Below are positions 1 through 6,278 of a stretch of 7,391 nt of DNA, in pieces. The DNA comes from Sulfurimonadaceae bacterium (GTDB taxonomy: Bacteria; Campylobacterota; Campylobacteria; Campylobacterales; Sulfurimonadaceae). Both the position numbers and the translations under genes were made by a program. Under the pieces are notes generated by a model, which was given only the letters and a program-made list of their open reading frames with translations, made no database searches and was not told the DNA's origin. Numbering within the stretch: position 1 is the stretch's first letter; each line of letters opens with the position of its first letter. Where the stretch lies: positions 1-7,391 of the forward strand of contig JAUWRZ010000101.1 in assembly GCA_030610325.1 (NCBI GenBank). Direction: 5' to 3'.

Positions 1-41
1 ACAGACCGATCACACTTGAGTTACTCACAAGCACAGAAGCG

Positions 42-986
42 ATGCCAATAACATCCATGACACTGTTTGAAGCTGCCTCTGCAGGCGGTCTTCCGGCACT
101 TATAGCACTCAAAGCTCCACTAAGCGAACTCTTTGAGAAGAATAGACGGCTTCAGACACTGCTGCACACAGCCGTTGAGGGAGGTGACATCAGACTACTT
201 TGCTATCTTCTGAACAAAGGACTCGACATCGATAGCACCGATCGCAATGGGGACACACCACTACTCATCGCTGCTGGTATACGTGGTCGGTTTGATATCA
301 TGGAGTTTCTACTGATGCGGCATGCGACGATCGACCATAAGAACAATATCGGAAACCTGCCGCTGACTCTCGCCCTCATCAAAGGTCATGCAGAGCATGT
401 CAATATGTTGCTCGATCATGGTGCGAACATCCATGTCTTTGACGGTGTTCAGACTCCGCTGACATTGATCCACACAGCTATAGAACGTTTTCCCGATGAT
501 GCTGCTGCATTTAGGAAGATCGAGTCCAGACTGCTGATAAAAGGTGCCCATGTAGATATACCGACGAATCGCCTCAAATGGACACCACTGATCCATGTGA
601 GCACCCGCCAGCAGGATCTAAGGAGCAAGAAGCAGCTGGACCTGCTCTTACATCTTGGTGCAGATGTGAACTACACCGACACCAATGGTCGAACAGCGCT
701 GATGCTGGCTTGTTCGACCGGAAGAAGAGATGCCGTCGATCGTCTGCTCGACAACTATTCAAATATCAATAAGATAGATGACTATGGATGGAGTGCACTG
801 ATGTTTGGTGTCTATTACAACCATCATCCTATAGTAGAGGCACTGCTGCAATATGGGGCAGATGTAAACACCCGCTCACAGCGTGGACTCAATGCCCTGC
901 AGATCGCTATTGAGCATCAGCGTCAGCTCATGATCGACCTTCTGATGGACTACGGAGCTACGACAGAAGATGAGAACAAGGAATAA
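42..986 (+). CDS. Ankyrin-repeat protein (start uncertain, may extend past left edge)
   Basis: This protein is a tandem array of eight or nine ankyrin repeats with almost nothing else. Recognisable units begin near residues 6, 37, 69, 103, 137, 177, 215, 248 and 281. They carry the usual signature of TPL/TAL at the first helix and LL..GA(D/N)(V/I) at the second, for example LLHLGADVN at 202-210 and LLQYGADVN at 268-276. Unit 5 is longer than the usual 33 residues. There is no signal peptide, membrane segment or catalytic domain, so it is probably a cytoplasmic protein-binding scaffold; the partner cannot be told. The start is unsure: ATG at 42 has only a weak AGAAG 2 bases upstream, a second Met follows at 57 (MTLFEAA, a typical ankyrin opening), and the frame stays open to the left edge. 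It lies 47 bases before the exported propeller-OmpA gene on the same strand, so the two may be co-transcribed. Confidence 0.85.
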   Translation: MPITSMTLFEAASAGGLPALIALKAPLSELFEKNRRLQTLLHTAVEGGDIRLLCYLLNKGLDIDSTDRNGDTPLLIAAGIRGRFDIMEFLLMRHATIDHKNNIGNLPLTLALIKGHAEHVNMLLDHGANIHVFDGVQTPLTLIHTAIERFPDDAAAFRKIESRLLIKGAHVDIPTNRLKWTPLIHVSTRQQDLRSKKQLDLLLHLGADVNYTDTNGRTALMLACSTGRRDAVDRLLDNYSNINKIDDYGWSALMFGVYYNHHPIVEALLQYGADVNTRSQRGLNALQIAIEHQRQLMIDLLMDYGATTEDENKE

Positions 987-1033
987 TTCTTGCTTCTAAC
1001 TTCATAAACTATCTTTTTCACTAAAGCAGTCTT

Positions 1034-2755
1034 ATGCGATATTATCTTCTCCTACTCCTTCTATTGTCATCCCTACACGCAGCAAACAGTAATGAGTACT
1101 CTATCATCATCGGCGGCCCCTTTGAAGACGCACTCTACGATATAACCCAGGACCATGATGGACAGATCAGTGCTGTAGGCTACTCCCAGAGCTTCTCAGA
1201 CTCGAAAGCACCAGCTTCACAGACCTATCATAATGCCTTCGACTATCTTGCTTCGCTTAATGGGGCACAGGGGGAGCAGCTTCGACTGCTTCGACTCGAT
1301 GCCAAGGGTGATATCACACTGGACAAGTCACTGGGTCTGACACAGTTCAACCGTGCCGTCTCTGTCATCAAGACACCGGAAAACGGCTATTTCATAGGTG
1401 GTGATACCCAAGACGGTGAACTGTTGGTCGTCCACCTCAGCAGTAACGGAGCCCTTCTCTTTACCCAGAAGTTCGGGACTAAGAACTTTGACCGTCTGCA
1501 CCGGCTTATCGCTTTGCGTGATGGCGGCGTACTTGCAGTCGGATCATCCATCACCTCACGTGATCCCAATGACTCACTCTATGAGCAGGGACTTGGACTC
1601 AATGATATCGTGCTCACCCGTTTCACAAAATCCGGGCAGAAGCGATGGAGCAAGAAGTATGGTACCCTTCATGATGATCGCGGTATCACAGCGACAGAAG
1701 CTTATGATGGGACCATACTCGTAGCCGGGACGACCGATATCGGTAAAGAGCGCAAGATCACCCTCATGCGCATAACAGAGAACGGTGACAAGATCTGGCT
1801 CAGACAGTATGGCAAGAAGGGTATCTTCAACATCCATGACCTCATCACCCTGCGCGATGATCACTTTCTGGCATCATTGAGCTACCAAGACAGTAAAAAG
1901 ACCCAGCGTATCAGACTGGCCAAGTTCGATCTGCAGCGAAACCTTCTGGCAGAACGCGATATCAGTACGGATGCCGGCGCAGCACTCTACAGCATCAAAG
2001 AGCAAAGCGATGGTAAGATCATCGGTGTAGGCTACACCATAGATGAGAAGCATGCCAATACCGATGCTCTGGCTATCAGTCTGGACCCTACACTGCGTCC
2101 GATCTGGAAGCACGATTACGGTAACAGGAACCGTAATCTTTTCCGCAGTGTCAAAGTCTTGCGTGATGGGACTTACGCCGCAGCCGGAGAGACCGTAGCA
2201 CCCCATAGCGAGATCACCAATATGTGGGTCATCAGACTCAATGAGGATGGCAGTGTCGTGCAGTTGTCTTCAAGTGCACATTCGCTTTACGAGCACCTGT
2301 GTGAGACCTTTAAAGATGAGATAGACACTGGTATTATCACCATCACAAAAGACCTCATCATCACCCTCATCCACCCTACTCTGCTCTTTAAAGCCGGTGT
2401 CTATGCCCTGAGTGATGCTCAGAAAAAATTCCTTGATGGCTTCTCGCCCAGCTTTCTGCTTGCACTCAGGCCTTACCGACCGCAGATCAGCACACTACGA
2501 GTCAATGGCCATACCTCAAGTGAGTGGCGGGGTACGGACTTCACGCGTCGTTATCTAAACAATGCCAGACTCTCGACCCAACGTGCCTACAGCGTACTCT
2601 CAGACCTCTTCTCCCACGAGAGCAGTCAACCCTACCGCCTCTGGCTCTCCGATATCGTGACCAGTGACGGTTACGCCTTCTCACAGACCATAAGACGTCC
2701 CGATGAGGATAAGGTCTTATCTAGGAGAGTCGCCTTTCAGATAGTCGCAAAATAG
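1034..2755 (+). CDS. Exported seven-bladed beta-propeller protein with C-terminal OmpA-like domain
   Basis: An envelope protein of 573 residues. Residues 1-18 form a Sec signal peptide: a short N-region MRYY, a run of leucines, and a likely cleavage at HA-A or HAA-N. An in-frame TAA at 1022 rules out a longer start; the ribosome site is weak. Residues ~30-410 hold seven propeller-like units, each with a pattern like (D/R)xxxxIxxxxDGxxxxxGxT followed by a strand ending in a W/Q.YG-type turn. Unit cores start near 31, 105, 151, 213, 265, 316 and 369. Units 1 and 2 are separated by a longer insert (~52-104). Residues ~445-572 match the OmpA/MotB peptidoglycan-associating fold: TLLFKAGVYALSDAQKKFL, then V-GHT (490-494), NARLSTQRAYSVL (510-522) and SRRVAFQIV (563-571). 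The Asp that normally follows GHT is Ser495, while Arg517 is kept. It probably sits in the periplasm or on the outer membrane near peptidoglycan. The specific function is not recognisable. Confidence 0.87.
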   Translation: MRYYLLLLLLLSSLHAANSNEYSIIIGGPFEDALYDITQDHDGQISAVGYSQSFSDSKAPASQTYHNAFDYLASLNGAQGEQLRLLRLDAKGDITLDKSLGLTQFNRAVSVIKTPENGYFIGGDTQDGELLVVHLSSNGALLFTQKFGTKNFDRLHRLIALRDGGVLAVGSSITSRDPNDSLYEQGLGLNDIVLTRFTKSGQKRWSKKYGTLHDDRGITATEAYDGTILVAGTTDIGKERKITLMRITENGDKIWLRQYGKKGIFNIHDLITLRDDHFLASLSYQDSKKTQRIRLAKFDLQRNLLAERDISTDAGAALYSIKEQSDGKIIGVGYTIDEKHANTDALAISLDPTLRPIWKHDYGNRNRNLFRSVKVLRDGTYAAAGETVAPHSEITNMWVIRLNEDGSVVQLSSSAHSLYEHLCETFKDEIDTGIITITKDLIITLIHPTLLFKAGVYALSDAQKKFLDGFSPSFLLALRPYRPQISTLRVNGHTSSEWRGTDFTRRYLNNARLSTQRAYSVLSDLFSHESSQPYRLWLSDIVTSDGYAFSQTIRRPDEDKVLSRRVAFQIVAK

Positions 2756-2756
2756 G

Positions 2757-3746
2757 CTATCTCAATGACTTCAAGCGATCTTTCACTCTTCGTATTGCCC
2801 GGAGTGTCCTTGGAAGATGACGAAGCTTGTAGTCGACTAGAAAAGCTTTCGAATCAAGTCTATAGGCATCAAGACTTTTTTCTATATATGTCCTGGACTT
2901 CTCATGCATACCGGCGTATAGATAAAACGTCGACATCTCATAGTAGAGGTTGGCTACTCGCTGTCGTATCTCATCATCATACTTCTTCTCCAAAAATAGG
3001 TTTAGATCATCCAAAGCCTTTAGAGAAGCTTCTGCAAATCGCTCCCTCTTCTCGACATCTTGCATAAAAGAGGACCAAGAGCCCTCTATGCCCTGCCTAT
3101 AGACAGCCATGACTCGATCGACATATAAGATCCCACCATGTAAGGAGCCAAGGATCTGCAGTAGATAGTCACCGGCAGGGACCTCATAATAGAAGTCCGG
3201 CAAAGATGCGCGAAGGTCTCGACGATAGATGATCGAGACTGTCGGACAGAAACCTCCACCACCAAGTATCACTTCTGAGGTCTTGTAGACTCCGTTTCCA
3301 TTAGCATGTCTGGCGACTACCTTTCCGTGCGTATCATCACCGTGACGTATCTCTGCGGCATGAAAACTGAGATAACAGTCCGGATGGTCCTCCATCGCAT
3401 CGATCTGGATCTGCAGCTTTTTTGGGTCTATCCAGTAGTCATCGCCTTCAAGCAGTGCGATGTACTTGCTGTCTATCTGTTCTGAGCGTTTGGAGACCGC
3501 TTTAGAGTTATTACGCATACCTACGTTCTCATCATGAAGTACAAGTATGATCTTATCGGGATATCGCTCTTTATACCCCAATAATACCTCTCGCGTACTA
3601 TCAGTAGAACAGTCCTCACCGATGACGATCTGATACCTGAAATCGACCTCCTGCATCAAGACTGAGTCCAGTGCCTGAGCGATGACATCCTCTTGATCAT
3701 ATGTGATCATCTCTACTGAGACAAGGACATCTCTATTTTGCATCAT
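2757..3746 (-). CDS. Family 2 glycosyltransferase, distal copy of a tandem pair
   Basis: A GT-A fold glycosyltransferase of GT2 type, expected to transfer a sugar from a nucleotide-sugar donor to a lipid-linked glycan on the cytoplasmic face of the inner membrane. The N-terminal part shows VSVEMITYDQE (9-19), the nucleotide-binding GEDCSTDST (43-51), and the metal-binding DxD-type LEGDDYW (99-105). The conserved middle block LPDFYYEVPAGDY (182-194) and the YRQGIEGSW stretch (216-224) probably form the acceptor side. The tail (~255-329) is helical, with a faint TPR-like look. Sugar specificity cannot be read from the sequence. It is the last gene of the operon, 47 bases after its paralogue, which it matches without gaps at 225 of 326 positions (69%, counted by hand). 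The better start is probably the second codon, ATG at 3743: it puts AGGA 6 bases upstream, as in the paralogue, and aligns with the paralogue's Met1. Its stop lies one base from the stop of the convergent propeller-OmpA gene. Confidence 0.93.
   Translation of the reverse strand: MMQNRDVLVSVEMITYDQEDVIAQALDSVLMQEVDFRYQIVIGEDCSTDSTREVLLGYKERYPDKIILVLHDENVGMRNNSKAVSKRSEQIDSKYIALLEGDDYWIDPKKLQIQIDAMEDHPDCYLSFHAAEIRHGDDTHGKVVARHANGNGVYKTSEVILGGGGFCPTVSIIYRRDLRASLPDFYYEVPAGDYLLQILGSLHGGILYVDRVMAVYRQGIEGSWSSFMQDVEKRERFAEASLKALDDLNLFLEKKYDDEIRQRVANLYYEMSTFYLYAGMHEKSRTYIEKSLDAYRLDSKAFLVDYKLRHLPRTLRAIRRVKDRLKSLR
3388..3416. repeat. 29-base perfect direct repeat, copy 1 (inside distal glycosyltransferase)
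   Basis: Identical over 29 bases to 4419-4447, at a distance of 1031 bases. It encodes the shared LQIQIDAME segment just after the DxD motif. It is part of the coding duplication, not a mobile-element end. A second exact match of 22 bases (3646-3667 and 4677-4698) has the same 1031-base offset. Confidence 0.9.
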
Positions 3747-3749
3747 CGT

Positions 3750-3753
3750 TCCT
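3750..3753 (-). promoter_or_regulatory. Shine-Dalgarno AGGA of the distal glycosyltransferase
   Basis: On the - strand AGGA is followed by ACGATGATG. It lies 3 bases from the first ATG (3746) and 6 bases from the second (3743). The paralogue upstream has AGGA exactly 6 bases before its only ATG, so the second ATG is favoured here, giving a 328-residue protein. Confidence 0.6.
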
Positions 3754-3793
3754 ATTATCTATTTTTATCGCTCTTGACATGCTTGAGTACTCT

Positions 3794-4774
3794 CTATTTT
3801 CCCAAATGCTTTTTCAGAGCCCTCAGAAAGAGAAGTGCCCGTGGAAGATGACGTAACTTGTGATCGATCAAGAAAGCCTTTGAATCCAACGTGTCAGCAT
3901 CATAGGCCTTTTCCATGTTCGTTTTAAACTCTTTATACAGGCCACCATTTAAATAAAAGATCGCCATCTCATAGTCCAGATTGGCTATGCGCTGTCGTAT
4001 CTCATCATCATATTTCTCATCAAGAAAGAGATTAATATCGTTTAGACCTTTTAAAGAGCCCTCTGCAAAACGCTCTCTCTTGCGCCTGTCTTTCATAAAC
4101 GAGTTCCAGGAGCCTTCAATACCTTGTCTATAGACTGACATGACTCTATCTATATATAAGAACCCGCCATGTAAAGAACCAAGCATCTGTAAGAAGTAGT
4201 CACCGGCAGGTACCTCGTAATAGAAGTCTGGCAGCGTAGCCACGAGGTCTCTGCGGTAGATAACAGATGTGGATGGACTAAAACCTCCACCACCAAGTAT
4301 GACTTCTGAAGTCGAGAAGAGTCTGTTACCCTCACTGTGTCTACCCACGACTTCTCCATGATCATCCTCCCCATAACGCATCTCTGCCGCATGGAAACTG
4401 ATGTAGCAATCAGGATACTCCTCCATCGCATCGATCTGGATCTGCAGTTTTTGCGGGTCTATCCAGTAGTCATCACCTTCTAGTACCGCTATATACTTAC
4501 TGTTTGACTCTGCCGAAAGCGCGGATACAGCTTCTGCGTTCTTACGCATCCCCACGTTTTGTTCGTGAAGGAGAAGTCTGAACTTATCAGGGTACTTCTC
4601 TTTATACTCCAGTAAGATCTGCCGTGTATTATCTGTTGAGCAGTCCTCGCCTACAATGATCTCATATTTGAAATCTACCTCCTGCATCAAGACTGAGTAA
4701 AGTGCCTTGGCCAGAAACTTCTCATGATCATAAGTGATTATCTCGACCGAGACAAGAATATCGTCGTTTTTCAT
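3794..4774 (-). CDS. Family 2 glycosyltransferase, proximal copy of a tandem pair
   Basis: A GT2-type glycosyltransferase of 326 residues with the same layout as its downstream paralogue: VSVEIITYDHE (8-18), GEDCSTDNT (42-50), LEGDDYW (98-104), YYEVPAGDY (185-193), then a helical tail. There is no signal peptide or membrane segment, so it is a cytosolic or membrane-associated enzyme. The role inferred from the flippase and adenylation neighbours is adding one sugar of a surface-glycan repeat unit; donor and acceptor are unknown. The start is well supported: AAAGGA lies 6 bases before ATG, inside the 19-base gap after the flippase stop, so translation is likely coupled. The catalytic motifs are intact in both copies, so neither is a pseudogene. 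The copies differ most at residues 81-90 and 271-290, which are candidate specificity or partner regions. Retention of two intact copies suggests two linkages or two related acceptors rather than redundancy, but that is an inference. Confidence 0.94.
   Translation of the reverse strand: MKNDDILVSVEIITYDHEKFLAKALYSVLMQEVDFKYEIIVGEDCSTDNTRQILLEYKEKYPDKFRLLLHEQNVGMRKNAEAVSALSAESNSKYIAVLEGDDYWIDPQKLQIQIDAMEEYPDCYISFHAAEMRYGEDDHGEVVGRHSEGNRLFSTSEVILGGGGFSPSTSVIYRRDLVATLPDFYYEVPAGDYFLQMLGSLHGGFLYIDRVMSVYRQGIEGSWNSFMKDRRKRERFAEGSLKGLNDINLFLDEKYDDEIRQRIANLDYEMAIFYLNGGLYKEFKTNMEKAYDADTLDSKAFLIDHKLRHLPRALLFLRALKKHLGK
4419..4447. repeat. 29-base perfect direct repeat, copy 2 (inside proximal glycosyltransferase)
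   Basis: Partner of the copy at 3388-3416, same orientation. Codon-level identity here is unusually complete even at silent positions, which suggests a fairly recent duplication or local gene conversion. Confidence 0.9.
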
Positions 4775-4780
4775 CGTTGT

Positions 4781-4786
4781 TCCTTT
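4781..4786 (-). promoter_or_regulatory. Shine-Dalgarno AAAGGA of the proximal glycosyltransferase
   Basis: AAAGGA followed by a 6-base spacer ACAACG and ATG at 4774. It sits within the 19 bases after the flippase stop codon, so the terminating ribosome passes close to it, which favours coupled translation. Its spacing to the ATG is the reference for choosing the start of the distal copy. Confidence 0.65.
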
Positions 4787-4793
4787 AGTAGAT

Positions 4794-6239
4794 CTACTTA
4801 CGTCCTAAGAGCAAGAGGGCCTGCTCTTTGACATGCCTATATGATATCGTCTGAAACAGCATATTGCTTAAGATATAAAGCACCATAAACATAACTCCGA
4901 CTTCGAGCATATTGAGTACTCTGCTGCTCTCAGATCCCAGACCCGATGCCTCTACAGCCACTACCGCAGTCACTGTCAACAGCATCTGCGTGATAATAGG
5001 CCACAGAAACTGCATCATCGTGAGGTCGATCTCGCGGGCAGCATACACTATGTTCAACAACACACTAAAAACAGTGACGATTATCATGCCATACAGATAC
5101 CCCTCGATACCCCACAGAAAACCTATATAGAGATTAGCCCCTAAGAGAAGTTTCTTATAGATCTCCAGACGTAAGAAAGTCTTGGAGTCCCCGCGACTGC
5201 TCAGGATATTTACCAGTAGTGCACTGATGGGGTAACCGAAACCACCCAGCACGATGATCTTAAAATACTCGACCGAAGGGAGCCACTTCTCTGTGAAGAG
5301 CAGTACAATCAGATCTTCCGCGATCAGGTAAGTGAAGCCAAGTAGAAAAAAGACCACAAAACTGATGATCCCCAGGGTCTTGATAACAATGCGCTGAAAC
5401 TTTGGCAGATCGTTTTGTACTTTACTCATGACCGGGAACATCACGGCCATGATACTGCCTGAGGAGTACTGGATGATCATACCGTTAAGACGTTTTGCCT
5501 GATCGAAAAAGCCCAGGACCGCAGGAGAGAACAGCTTGGCTATGATGATGATATCGATACGGCTGAAGATGACCTCAAGCAAGCCCGACAGGAACATACG
5601 AAAGCCAAAACCCCACAACTGCATCAATGCTTTTAGTGAGAAGAGAAAGGATGGTACCCATCGCGATGCACTCCAGATAAACAGCGCATAAAGCACTCCC
5701 CGAAGTAAGGCCTGTGCCACCAGACTCCAGACCCCTGCTCCATAAGATGCCAATCCAATGCCGATGACACCACTGATCACTGCTGCAGAGACATCAGCTT
5801 TTGTCAACGATGCGTAGTCGAGCTCTTTGCGCAGTCTGCTGGTCTGGACATTACTAAACGCATTGATAAGGAACAGTGATGAGATGACCTGAGTGACTGG
5901 GACAAGCTGTGCATTGTCGTAAAACTCGCTGATCCACTCCGCTGATAAGAAGAGCAAAAGGGTAAGCAGACCCCCTACCGCGATATTGAAATAGAAGACA
6001 GAGGAGTAGTGGATAGGCAAGAGTCGCCGCCTCTGGATCAGTGCTGAGCCCAGACCTACATCGGTAAAGATCATAGCGACATAGACGATGACCATGATCA
6101 TCGCCACAAGACCAAACTCAGAGGGTTCGAGCAGCCTCGCCAGAAAGATCATCACGATGAACGAGGTCCCATGTCTGGCAAGCTTACCGAAGAAGTCCCA
6201 GATAAAAGCGCTGAAAGCTTTTGATCTCAGATCACTCAT
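4794..6239 (-). CDS. Wzx/WzxC-like polysaccharide flippase (MOP superfamily)
   Basis: An integral inner-membrane protein of 481 residues, the usual length for Wzx and WzxC/TuaB-type exporters, which move lipid-linked sugar repeat units from the cytoplasmic to the periplasmic face. The N-terminal part, FLARLLEPSEFGLVAMIMV (32-50) followed by FTDVGLGSALIQR (58-70), is the hallmark of the polysaccharide-biosynthesis branch of the MOP superfamily. Some 12 to 14 hydrophobic segments can be picked out, for example about 42-60, 82-100, 113-130, 150-168, 170-190, 212-235, 288-308, 325-345, 362-376, 380-400, 411-430 and 444-463. Loops are rich in Arg and Lys, as in RQR-type turns at 68-73. AGGAG lies 9 bases before the ATG. 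The gene lies 39 bases after the adenylation gene and 19 bases before the first glycosyltransferase, so all are probably one transcript. No polymerase (Wzy) or ligase (WaaL) is visible in this window. WzxC-like rather than classical Wzx is my reading, not proven. Confidence 0.92.
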   Translation of the reverse strand: MSDLRSKAFSAFIWDFFGKLARHGTSFIVMIFLARLLEPSEFGLVAMIMVIVYVAMIFTDVGLGSALIQRRRLLPIHYSSVFYFNIAVGGLLTLLLFLSAEWISEFYDNAQLVPVTQVISSLFLINAFSNVQTSRLRKELDYASLTKADVSAAVISGVIGIGLASYGAGVWSLVAQALLRGVLYALFIWSASRWVPSFLFSLKALMQLWGFGFRMFLSGLLEVIFSRIDIIIIAKLFSPAVLGFFDQAKRLNGMIIQYSSGSIMAVMFPVMSKVQNDLPKFQRIVIKTLGIISFVVFFLLGFTYLIAEDLIVLLFTEKWLPSVEYFKIIVLGGFGYPISALLVNILSSRGDSKTFLRLEIYKKLLLGANLYIGFLWGIEGYLYGMIIVTVFSVLLNIVYAAREIDLTMMQFLWPIITQMLLTVTAVVAVEASGLGSESSRVLNMLEVGVMFMVLYILSNMLFQTISYRHVKEQALLLLGRK

Positions 6240-6248
6240 CTGTACTCT

Positions 6249-6253
6249 CTCCT
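6249..6253 (-). promoter_or_regulatory. Shine-Dalgarno AGGAG of the flippase gene
   Basis: AGGAG followed by 9 bases and ATG at 6239, inside the 39-base gap between the adenylation gene and the flippase gene. The site is strong and fixes the flippase start at MSDLRSK. Confidence 0.6.
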
Positions 6254-6278
6254 GCAGGTCGGCGATATAGACACATCG

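Noticed and set aside
1874..2206. A 110-codon open frame on the - strand.
   Set aside because: It is antisense to clear propeller repeats and has no ribosome site or family signature.
2708..2721. Inverted repeat GATAAG-GT-CTTATC near the end of the propeller-OmpA gene, a possible terminator for the - strand operon.
   Set aside because: The stem is short and AT-rich, the loop is only 2-4 bases, no T-run follows on either strand, and it lies inside coding sequence.
2765..3067. A 100-codon open frame on the + strand after the propeller-OmpA gene.
   Set aside because: It lies entirely antisense to the distal glycosyltransferase, shows low-complexity Ser/His content and no recognisable motif.
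3754..3770. AT-rich stretch with GATAAT on the - strand before the distal glycosyltransferase, a possible internal promoter.
   Set aside because: No acceptable -35 upstream, and it lies too close to the ribosome site; co-transcription with the upstream gene explains the layout.
3774..3779. TTGACA on the + strand between the two glycosyltransferases, like a -35 box.
   Set aside because: No -10 element at the right distance, and the strand would drive transcription antisense into the proximal glycosyltransferase; probably chance.
4150..4431. A 93-codon open frame on the - strand in another phase within the proximal glycosyltransferase.
   Set aside because: It is a phase-shifted shadow of the conserved GT2 core; the motifs are in the main frame.
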